Shown piece by piece: positions 1 to 5,601 of a stretch of DNA of 5,601 nt; positions within the stretch are counted from its first letter, which is position 1, and the number at the start of each line of letters is the position of its first letter. The notes beneath the pieces were generated by a model that was not told the origin of the DNA, did not search any database, and saw only the letters and a list, made by a program, of their open reading frames with translations. Made by a program: the position numbers and the translations under genes. The DNA is from CAYHPY01 sp964358485 (GTDB lineage: Bacteria > Elusimicrobiota > Elusimicrobia > UBA1565 > UBA9628). The stretch covers positions 1-5,601 of the forward strand of contig CAYHPY010000166.1 of assembly GCA_964358485.1 (NCBI GenBank), in the 5' to 3' direction.

Positions 1-1161
1 GATATAACCGGCGGCATCGGGCTGGAGAGGGCCGCGGCGGAATCAGTCGGAGCCTCGCTGGCATTTACCGAAGAGCCGATGATGAGCTCGACCGAGATTC
101 TTAATTCGCATTTTGGGGTGTATCCAGCGGAGGCGCGGCCGTTTCTTCGCCGCTTTTCCAGGAAATGTTCGGGAAGAGAGGCAGCCGAACGGTTGGCGCG
201 GCTTAAGGACCTGCGGGTGCTGGTGGTGGGTGAGGCCATAATTGATGAATACCACTATTGCCAGGCCATGGGAAAATCCCCCAAAGAGACAATTGTTTCA
301 AGCCGTTTCCTGAAGAGCGAGGCTTTCGCGGGAGGGGTTCTTGCCGCCGCCAACCATTTGGCGGGTTTTGCCAAAGAGGTTCGCCTCGTCACGTGCCTCG
401 GTTCGCGGAATTCCCGGGAGGCCTTTATTCGGAATCACCTCCGGGCCAACATCCGTCCGAATTTTTTTCTCAGAAAAGGGTCCCCGACTATCGTCAAGCG
501 GCGTTTTGTCGATCCCGCTTTCCTGACCAAGATGTTTCAGGTCTCCTACCTTGACGAATCCGGGTTGGAGCCCGGCTTGGAGAACCGTCTCTTGCGGCGT
601 TTATCCACCCTCTTGCCGCGCTTCGACCTTGTTTTGGCTGCGGACTACGGTCACGGCATGATCACCCCGAGAGTGGTGGAGTTGCTTTGCCGAAAATCGC
701 GCCTGCTGGCGGTCAATACCCAGACCAATAGCGCCAATATCGGATTCAACCTGATCACCAAGTTTCCCAGGGCCGACTACATCTGCATCGATGAGCCAGA
801 ATTGCGGCTGGCCTGCCGGGATCGGGATGGAGACATTAGAGGCCTCCTGCTCCTCATCGCTAGGCGGCTCAAGGCGTCTCGGGTCGTCGTCACCCGCGGC
901 CACCGGGGTGCCGTCTCCTGGGCCAGAGGAGAAGGATTTACCGATATCCCCGTTTTCTCACAGAAGGTCGTGGACCGCACCGGCGCCGGGGACGCCTTTT
1001 TAGCCCTGAGTGCACTCTGCGTCGCCAAGGATCTCCAGACTGATTTTTCGGCATTTGTCGGCAATGCCGCCGGGGCCATGAAGGTGGCGACGGTCTGCAA
1101 TAGGACCCCCGTGGACCCGGTGGCCCTGGTCAAATTCGTCAAGGCATTGCTGGCGCAATGA
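1..1161 (+). CDS. Bifunctional nucleotidyltransferase-PfkB sugar kinase (RfaE/HldE-like, reversed domain order), 5'-truncated
   Basis: The frame is open from base 1, so the gene begins before the window; the ATG at 79 is an internal Met, not the start. Numbering from base 1 (386 residues visible), residues 1-40 match the end of a cytidylyl/adenylyltransferase-like domain: DITGGI at 3'-end position 1-6 of the visible protein, then FTEEP and SSTEILNSHF, equivalent to the FTDE..SSS.LINRHF segment of RfaE-type nucleotidyltransferases. A PfkB/ribokinase fold follows: GKSPKE (91-96), substrate-side glycine motif AGGVLAAANHLA (110-121), DYGHGM (from 215), NTQTNS (from 239), DEPE (264-267) and the C-terminal signature DRTGAGDAF (325-333) with predicted catalytic base Asp331. 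Such proteins phosphorylate a sugar and activate it as a nucleotide sugar in the cytoplasm. E. coli HldE has kinase first and transferase second; here the order is opposite. The sugar cannot be told from sequence. The stop overlaps the next start (ATGA). Confidence 0.93.
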   Translation, partial: DITGGIGLERAAAESVGASLAFTEEPMMSSTEILNSHFGVYPAEARPFLRRFSRKCSGREAAERLARLKDLRVLVVGEAIIDEYHYCQAMGKSPKETIVSSRFLKSEAFAGGVLAAANHLAGFAKEVRLVTCLGSRNSREAFIRNHLRANIRPNFFLRKGSPTIVKRRFVDPAFLTKMFQVSYLDESGLEPGLENRLLRRLSTLLPRFDLVLAADYGHGMITPRVVELLCRKSRLLAVNTQTNSANIGFNLITKFPRADYICIDEPELRLACRDRDGDIRGLLLLIARRLKASRVVVTRGHRGAVSWARGEGFTDIPVFSQKVVDRTGAGDAFLALSALCVAKDLQTDFSAFVGNAAGAMKVATVCNRTPVDPVALVKFVKALLAQ

Positions 1162-2252
1162 GCGATTCTTTCGGTATTGATTCCCATAAACTGTCTCTGC
1201 ATCCCGCCCGGGTGAGCCGATGGCTGGAAGGCGGCATGGATTGGGAAACGGCGCGCACCATTTACCCAATCTACGTTGAGGTTTCGCCGGCCGGGGCGTG
1301 CAACCACCGCTGCGCCTTCTGCGCGGTGGATTATATCGGTTACAAATCCAAGTTCCTGGACGCCGGGCTTTTGGGGGAACGCCTTGGCGAGATGGCCGGT
1401 TTAGGGGTTAAATCCGTGATGTTCGCGGGGGAGGGCGAACCCCTTCTGCATACTGGCCTGGGCGGAATTATCGCGGGAGCGCGGAGGGCTGGGATCGACT
1501 GTTCCTTGACTACCAATGCCGTTTTGATGACCGAATCTTTTCTTGAAGAAGGGTTAAGTTCTTTGGCGTGGATCAAAGTTTCCATCAATGGGGGCACTCC
1601 GGAGACTTACGCCGCGGTCCATCGGTCCCCGGCGGCGGATTTTGAGAGGGCCCTGGGAAACATCAGGCGCGCCGTCTGCTTGAAAAACGAGCGGGGTTTT
1701 TCCGTTGCCCTAGGCGCTCAAATGGTGCTCTTGCCGGAAAACGCAGCGGAGGCCGTTTCTCTGGCCAGGCGGTTGCGGGATTTGGGCCTGGACTATTTGG
1801 TGATCAAGCCCTACTCCCAGCACAAGGCGAGCCTCACCCGCCGCTACGAAGGGATCCGCTACGGCGATTACATGCGTTTGGCCGACGAGATCGAGAAGGT
1901 CGAGGATGGCCGCTTTCATGTCGTCTTTCGCCGTCGCGCCATGGCAAAACAGGACGACGCCGACCGGAAATATACCACCTGCTACTCCACCCCCCACTTC
2001 TGGGCCTATGTGATGGCTTCGGGGGACGTTTACGGTTGCAGCGCTTATCTCCTGGATGAGCGATTTCGATACGGCAACCTCCACTCTGAAACATTCTCCG
2101 CTCTATGGGGCGGGGAGCTCCGGCGGAAAAATCTCAAGTATGTCCTGGACGAGTTGGACATCATGGAATGTCGCAAGAACTGCCGCATGGACGAGGTCAA
2201 CCGATACCTCTGGGCGTTGAAGTACCCTCCTCCCCACTCGAACTTTATCTAG
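1158..2252 (+). CDS. Radical SAM protein with reduced SPASM/twitch-type C-terminal domain
   Basis: This complete 364-residue protein has the radical SAM [4Fe-4S] motif CNHRCAFC (Cys48, Cys52, Cys55). Other core elements are the Gly-rich GEGEP (91-95, SAM amino group contact), TTN (118-120), the SING strand (142-145) and VIKPYSQH (215-222). The C-terminal part keeps four cysteines, Cys275, Cys294, Cys338 and Cys342 (C-x18-C and C-x3-C), with the SPASM-like pattern of a GDVYGC strand followed by a YGNL turn. That is enough ligands for one auxiliary Fe-S cluster, fewer than the usual seven or so of full SPASM. The N-terminal DSHKL..HP.RV..WL, the VEVSPAGACNHRC lead-in and the C-terminal MDEVNRYLW belong to a conserved radical SAM family I recognise from polysaccharide gene clusters; the reaction is not known to me. 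ATG 1158 overlaps the upstream stop by 4 nt with no strong Shine-Dalgarno, so translation is probably coupled. It likely acts in the cytoplasm on a sugar or carrier intermediate (inference). Confidence 0.93.
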   Translation: MSDSFGIDSHKLSLHPARVSRWLEGGMDWETARTIYPIYVEVSPAGACNHRCAFCAVDYIGYKSKFLDAGLLGERLGEMAGLGVKSVMFAGEGEPLLHTGLGGIIAGARRAGIDCSLTTNAVLMTESFLEEGLSSLAWIKVSINGGTPETYAAVHRSPAADFERALGNIRRAVCLKNERGFSVALGAQMVLLPENAAEAVSLARRLRDLGLDYLVIKPYSQHKASLTRRYEGIRYGDYMRLADEIEKVEDGRFHVVFRRRAMAKQDDADRKYTTCYSTPHFWAYVMASGDVYGCSAYLLDERFRYGNLHSETFSALWGGELRRKNLKYVLDELDIMECRKNCRMDEVNRYLWALKYPPPHSNFI

Positions 2253-2259
2253 AAATCCA

Positions 2260-3807
2260 ATGCGGATTCTCTTCGTGGTCCGGGAGATCGAGTACATTAA
2301 TCCGATGGGGGCGCAGCTCCTGTCTGCGCTGGCCAAGTCGGGCGGCCGCAGTCATAAGACATTTCTTCACGCGCTGGCTTCGGGAGACGTGCTTGACGCC
2401 GTGCGAAGGGATAAGCCTGATATCGTGGCCTACTGCAGCGCCAAGACTGGAGAGCATCGCTTCCTCCTCTCGGCGGCCGCGCGTGTCCGCTCCCAAGAGC
2501 CGCGAATATTCCAGATTATGGGGGGTCCCCATGCAACCTACTTCCCACGGGAGATTGAGAGGAGTGCTGTCGACGCCCTTTGCGTGGGTGAGGGCGAAGG
2601 GGCCTGGCTAGATTTCCTGGACGCCCGCGAGGCAGGAAGATCCATCGACACCATTCCCAACATCGTCACCAAAGAGAATCGGGGGACCTGGGCGGAAATT
2701 CGGAATCGGAATGTGGACCTGGACGCCCTGCCGTTTCTGGACTGGGATCTGGTGCTTAATAAAACCCGCCTGGGGGCCTTCCCGATGCGCAGTTTCATGG
2801 TCTCGCGGGGCTGTCCCTTTCGGTGCTCCTACTGCTTCGAACACCGGGACAACGAGATGTACCGCGGCCGGGGGCCGGTTCTCCGGCGCATGAGCGTCAG
2901 GCGGGTCTGCGAGGAACTCTCTTTTTTAAAAAAAGCCTACCCGAATACCCAGCGGATCAAAGAGTACTCCGATGTCTTCCCCGTCTTCCCATCGGTCGAT
3001 GACGAATGGCTGGAGGAATGGTCCGAGGAATACCCCAAGCGGGTGGGACTCCCGTTTCATTGCCTTGTTCGAGCGGACCTGATCGCCCGGGACCCGCGAA
3101 AGGCGGAGCTTCTCAAGCGCTCGGGCCTGGATTCGGTAACCATGTCCATTGAAATCGGCAATGAACGCGTGCGCAATGACCCGCGCCTCCTGGATCGTTC
3201 GATGACTGACCGGGACATGGAAATAGCCTTTGGCCTGTTTCGCCGGTTGGGCGTTGCGACTTTCGCCAATTGCATCTACGGCATGCCGATCCCGCCTGCG
3301 ATGATGGAGCAGGCCGGCCGCAAGGCCATCGACTATGACGTCGAGACTTTTGACATGTGTCTGAAGCTTAAGCCGACCTACGTCGAAACCGGCGTGTTCC
3401 ATCCCCTCCCCGGAGTTAACCTAACCCGTTTTGCGGTGGAACACGGCTGGTTTGACGGGGACTTCGACAGCCTGCATGCCAACTACTCCCACCTCTCCCC
3501 CCTCTCCTGCTTCACCGAGCAGGAGAAACACCGGCAGCTCCGGCTTTGCTTTCTTTCAACGGTGGCATGCCTGTTTCCGGGCTACCCCCGCCTGACCGCG
3601 TGCCTGCGTCATTTCTTTGTGGAACAGCTTTCTCGCTGGCCGGCGACTTGGCTCTGTTATTGGCTGTATTTTCTCGCGAAGGCATACCTGATCAAGGGGT
3701 TTATCTACCCGATGAAATTTACCTTGGGGAATTTTTTAGTCAATGTCTGGTTTTCGGCCCGCCTGGAATGGGGCAAGCGCATGACCTACTCCGGACGGGG
3801 CGCGTGA
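2260..3807 (+). CDS. B12-binding-domain radical SAM protein
   Basis: This 515-residue protein has the usual length and order of BchE/HpnR-like cobalamin-type radical SAM enzymes. Residues 1-125 form a Rossmann-like B12-binding domain: MRILFVV strand, AYCSAKTGEHRFLL (57-70), GGPHATYFP (88-96) and VGEGEG (109-114). The DxHxxG motif, whose His ligates cobalt in base-off B12 proteins, is not seen, as in many members of this class. The radical SAM core starts at SRGCPFRCSYC (Cys185, Cys189, Cys192) and includes SIEIGNERVR (296-305) and an NCIYGMP strand (337-343). Residues about 453-500 are rich in Trp, Tyr, Phe and Leu and could associate with the membrane. Known family reactions include C-methylation and ring or oxidative chemistry on lipids, sugars, antibiotics and tetrapyrroles; the substrate here is unknown. 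ATG 2260 follows the previous stop after 7 nt without a recognisable Shine-Dalgarno, consistent with reinitiation. The end overlaps the glycosyltransferase start (GTGA). Confidence 0.92.
   Translation: MRILFVVREIEYINPMGAQLLSALAKSGGRSHKTFLHALASGDVLDAVRRDKPDIVAYCSAKTGEHRFLLSAAARVRSQEPRIFQIMGGPHATYFPREIERSAVDALCVGEGEGAWLDFLDAREAGRSIDTIPNIVTKENRGTWAEIRNRNVDLDALPFLDWDLVLNKTRLGAFPMRSFMVSRGCPFRCSYCFEHRDNEMYRGRGPVLRRMSVRRVCEELSFLKKAYPNTQRIKEYSDVFPVFPSVDDEWLEEWSEEYPKRVGLPFHCLVRADLIARDPRKAELLKRSGLDSVTMSIEIGNERVRNDPRLLDRSMTDRDMEIAFGLFRRLGVATFANCIYGMPIPPAMMEQAGRKAIDYDVETFDMCLKLKPTYVETGVFHPLPGVNLTRFAVEHGWFDGDFDSLHANYSHLSPLSCFTEQEKHRQLRLCFLSTVACLFPGYPRLTACLRHFFVEQLSRWPATWLCYWLYFLAKAYLIKGFIYPMKFTLGNFLVNVWFSARLEWGKRMTYSGRGA
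2922..2934 (+). repeat. T6A7 homopolymer run inside the B12 radical SAM gene
   Basis: Six T then seven A encode part of SFLKKA (residues 221-226) in an otherwise GC-rich gene. In the reading frame the bases are TTT-TTA-AAA-AAA, so T TTA AAA has the form of a -1 slippery heptamer. A -1 shift would reach TGA at 3000-3002 after about 22 codons and cut off most of the radical SAM barrel. It is a possible mutation or slippage hotspot; no function is shown. Confidence 0.5.
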
Positions 3808-5294
3808 AGAGTCTCAGCATCATCGTCGCGGCTTTCAATGAGGAGGCTAGCATCGGGACGGCGCTTAGGGAAATCCTTGCCGCGTTTGGAGGCATGGGGT
3901 CCCGGCTTGAGATATTGGTGTTTGACGATCATAGCTCCGACAGGACGGGCTTCTTTGCCATGGAGGCGGCGAAGGGCGACTCCCGGATTCGTGTGATTCG
4001 AAATTCGGCCAATCTCAACATTGGAGGCGTTTATAAGGCCGGGATTCGGATGGCGAGCAAGGAATATCTTCTGCTTCTTCCGGGAGACAACGAGGTGGAT
4101 GTCCTTCAGGTCGCCCGCGGGCTCGACCATCTGGGCGGCGAGGATATCGCCGTCGCCTTTCCGGAGAAAGCCGCGGTTCGTCCCATCATCAGGAGGATAT
4201 TATCGAAGATCTACATCCATCTCGTGAATGGGCTCTTCGGGACGGTCTTTGCATACACCAATGGTTCGAACTACGTGCGGACCGCGCGACTCAAGGATCT
4301 CCGAATTGGGACTGACGGGTTCGCCTACCAAACCGAGGTTCTAGTCCGCTTGGTCCTGGCGGGCAGTGACTATGTGGAATTCGGTGTACAACTTCGTGGC
4401 AGAAAGGGTGGCGGTTCGACGGCCTTGCGCCCCCGCAATTGGGCGGGAGTCTTCTGGGCGTTGGCTCGGCTTTTTCGGGAACTTCGCCTGGGCCCAGGAT
4501 CCCCCTTAGGGCGGCGGGGCCGGCGTCTAGCGCGGTTTGATTCCGCTGGTGCCCCGCTTCCGGCCGGCCCTTGCCGGGGAGCTCGGGGGGACCGGCTTCT
4601 TTCGGCGGCCATGGCAACGGCCCTGTTGCTGGCCGGGGGCTGGGCGGGGGGCGTATGGTCCCAAATCCGGGCGACCCGTTTGCAGGCCGAGGCGGACCGG
4701 AACGGCGCCGATGCCGGGGATGTGCTTTTCCCGATCGCCCATTGCACGATCGGCTCCGAGCCGGGCAGAATTTACGCGGATCGCCTGGATGCGGCGGCGG
4801 CGCTGTGGAAACGGAAACCCAGACCCATCTGGCTTCTCGCGGGGCGCCATCCGGGGATGCCGGCATCCGGGGCCGATCTAGGGAGGCGTTATTTGGTCCG
4901 CCATGGGGTTAACGGGGAATCGATCATTGTTCTGGGCGTCCTTGGCGAATTCTCGCATTCCTCGGATACTACGGAAGAATCTTCGATTGCCGCCGCCTTG
5001 GCGCGCCAGCGCGGCGCGAAACCGGTTATTTTGGGCGAAATCCTTCACCTTTCGCAGGCCAGCTTGGTGGTGGGAGCTTATGGCCTTGTGCCCGTTCTTC
5101 ACGCGGTTTCCCCTTCCGCGCCTTACGGCATGCGTTATACCTTCACCCGGCTGGCTGCCCTGGCGGTAACCTGGGTCGACCGCAAGGGGCATTCCTTTTT
5201 TTGGCTCCGTTGGTTAAGAAGGGGGTTTTCTGAAAATTTTCGGGCGGCCGCCGGGTTGCCAGGCGGGTGCCTGCCCGCCGGAAGTCTCCGGTGA
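3804..5294 (+). CDS. Family 2 glycosyltransferase fused to a membrane-anchored DUF218 (SanA/ElyC/YdcF-like) domain
   Basis: I start the gene at GTG 3804, giving 496 residues beginning MKSLSIIVAAFNEE. It overlaps the preceding stop by 4 nt and puts the GT2 motif at the N-terminus; upstream ATG 3546 lies inside the radical SAM gene in another frame. GT-A domain (1-228): SIIVAAFNEE, DDHSSDRT (41-48, nucleotide binding), NLNIGGVYKAGI (70-81), PGDNE (93-97, DXD-like metal site), TNGSNY and DGFAYQTEVL (171-180), closing with RKGGGSTALRPRNW. Residues 229-263 are an Arg/Gly/Pro/Ala linker; 264-285 are one membrane segment (LLSAAMATALLLAGGWAGGV). Residues about 302-475 resemble DUF218: RIYADRLDAAAALWK, LLAGRH, YLVRHGVNGESIIVLG, SSDTTEE, then ILHLSQASLVVGAYGL. 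The usual Gly-rich first loop is replaced by FPIAHCTIG. The GT would be cytoplasmic and DUF218 probably periplasmic. DUF218 proteins SanA and ElyC affect the E. coli envelope. The joint could instead be two genes fused by a frameshift. GT2 is very secure, DUF218 moderate. Confidence 0.85.
   Translation: MKSLSIIVAAFNEEASIGTALREILAAFGGMGSRLEILVFDDHSSDRTGFFAMEAAKGDSRIRVIRNSANLNIGGVYKAGIRMASKEYLLLLPGDNEVDVLQVARGLDHLGGEDIAVAFPEKAAVRPIIRRILSKIYIHLVNGLFGTVFAYTNGSNYVRTARLKDLRIGTDGFAYQTEVLVRLVLAGSDYVEFGVQLRGRKGGGSTALRPRNWAGVFWALARLFRELRLGPGSPLGRRGRRLARFDSAGAPLPAGPCRGARGDRLLSAAMATALLLAGGWAGGVWSQIRATRLQAEADRNGADAGDVLFPIAHCTIGSEPGRIYADRLDAAAALWKRKPRPIWLLAGRHPGMPASGADLGRRYLVRHGVNGESIIVLGVLGEFSHSSDTTEESSIAAALARQRGAKPVILGEILHLSQASLVVGAYGLVPVLHAVSPSAPYGMRYTFTRLAALAVTWVDRKGHSFFWLRWLRRGFSENFRAAAGLPGGCLPAGSLR
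5262..5294 (+). promoter_or_regulatory. GC hairpin next to the Shine-Dalgarno and overlapping start of the membrane protein gene
   Basis: GGCGGG (5262-5267) pairs with CCCGCC (5274-5279), extended by a T-G wobble over a GCCT loop. GGAAG (5280-5284) follows at once, then GTG at 5291 with the stop TGA of the upstream gene at 5292-5294. Ribosomes finishing the upstream gene would melt the hairpin and expose the site, a plausible translational coupling arrangement. The RBS is a good match; the role of the hairpin is inference, since such stems also arise by chance in GC-rich coding DNA and this one lies within the DUF218 gene's last codons. Confidence 0.45.
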
Positions 5295-5601
5295 GCCACG
5301 GTGCGTTGGCGGCAGGTTTGGGGTCGTTCGCCTCCTTTTTCTTCATCCACGTCGCATGGTGGAGTCTTCGGCGGCCCCGAAACGAACCCCTGGCGGTGGC
5401 GGCCCTATTCCTGGCCCTTCCGTTCGTATTGCCGGCTGTTTTTTTGCCTGTGCCGGAGGCCTTTGCCTGCCTTTTATTGCAGCTTTCCCTGGGAGCGGCC
5501 TGGGTGATGGTCTATCCCGGCCTCCAGACCGGGATTCCAACCTTGCAAATTCTGAAGCATTTGAAGGAGGCGCCGGAGGGGTTGACCAAGGCTGAGATTG
5601 T
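5291..5601 (+). CDS. Small integral membrane protein of unknown function, 3'-truncated
   Basis: The frame opens at GTG 5291, overlapping the previous stop (GTGA), and stays open to the window edge, giving 103 complete codons. GGAAG at 5280-5284 is a well-spaced Shine-Dalgarno. I see three hydrophobic segments: residues 5-25 (ALAAGLGSFASFFFIHVAWW), 34-54 (LAVAALFLALPFVLPAVFLPV) and 56-78 (ending AAWVMVYPGL). The basic RRPR loop (27-30) lies between the first two. By the positive-inside rule the N-terminus is outside and the C-terminal part, with LQILKHLKEAPEGLTKAEI, is cytoplasmic. That tail reads like an amphipathic helix followed by a winged-helix-like 'GLTKAEI' turn; this is a weak resemblance. 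I do not recognise a named family. Its coupling to the GT2-DUF218 gene suggests a membrane partner of the same glycan pathway. Confidence 0.8.
   Translation, partial: MSHGALAAGLGSFASFFFIHVAWWSLRRPRNEPLAVAALFLALPFVLPAVFLPVPEAFACLLLQLSLGAAWVMVYPGLQTGIPTLQILKHLKEAPEGLTKAEI

Noticed and set aside
79..81. ATG at 79 as the start of the kinase gene
   Set aside because: The frame is open to base 1, and the upstream residues match a nucleotidyltransferase C-terminus, so this Met is internal.
777..1307. 176-codon open frame on the minus strand across the kinase/radical SAM junction
   Set aside because: No recognisable motif, and it is fully antisense to two confident genes.
2105..2611. 168-codon + strand frame across the junction of the two radical SAM genes
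   Set aside because: Low-complexity Ser/Arg/Pro translation overlapping two confident genes in another frame.
3546..3803. ATG at 3546 as the start of the glycosyltransferase gene (582 residues)
   Set aside because: The first 86 codons would overlap the well-supported radical SAM gene in another frame and show no GT2 character. GTG 3804 starts exactly at the GT2 motif with a 4-nt overlap.
4635..4651. Possible G-quadruplex (G5, G3 and G6 runs)
   Set aside because: Only three separated G tracts lie close together; a fourth is about 45 bases upstream.
4291..4866. 191-codon open frame on the minus strand
   Set aside because: It is Pro/Arg/Gly-rich and lies opposite a GT2-DUF218 coding region with clear motifs; long antisense frames are expected in GC-rich DNA.
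4851..4872. 14-nt perfect palindrome GGATGCCGGCATCC with a CATCCGGGG direct repeat around it
   Set aside because: Short, inside coding sequence, no flanking symmetry or promoter; likely chance in GC-rich DNA.
5356..5595. 79-codon + strand frame near the right edge
   Set aside because: It is a shadow of the membrane protein frame starting at 5291, which has clear hydrophobic segments and an RBS.

Overview
The window is a compact, single-strand, GC-rich stretch. It carries five consecutive + strand genes with almost no intergenic DNA; three of the four junctions are 4-nt ATGA/GTGA overlaps and the fourth is a 7-nt gap. It looks like the middle of one operon: the first gene runs in from the left edge and the last runs off the right edge. 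I see no promoter, terminator, tRNA/rRNA, IS element or CRISPR. The gene set and composition suggest a Gram-negative, possibly uncultivated environmental bacterium; this is inference, with no taxonomic marker in view.

Layout: (1) 1-1161, 3' part of a nucleotidyltransferase-PfkB sugar kinase fusion related to ADP-heptose synthases, but with the domain order opposite to HldE/RfaE. (2) 1158-2252, a radical SAM protein with a reduced, four-cysteine SPASM/twitch-type C-terminus. (3) 2260-3807, a second radical SAM protein with an N-terminal cobalamin-binding-type domain. (4) 3804-5294, a family 2 glycosyltransferase joined in frame, through an Arg/Gly/Pro-rich linker and one membrane segment, to a DUF218 (SanA/ElyC/YdcF-like) domain. 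(5) 5291-5601, the start of a small integral membrane protein with a GTG start.

Working model (inference): the first protein activates a sugar by phosphorylation and nucleotidyl transfer. The two radical SAM enzymes carry out radical modification of a sugar, lipid carrier or related intermediate. The glycosyltransferase transfers a sugar to an acceptor, probably at the inner membrane, and the DUF218 domain and the membrane protein act in the envelope. This is best read as part of a surface-glycan or glycolipid locus. The substrates of both radical SAM enzymes are unknown, and that is the main novelty here, together with the GT2-DUF218 joint.
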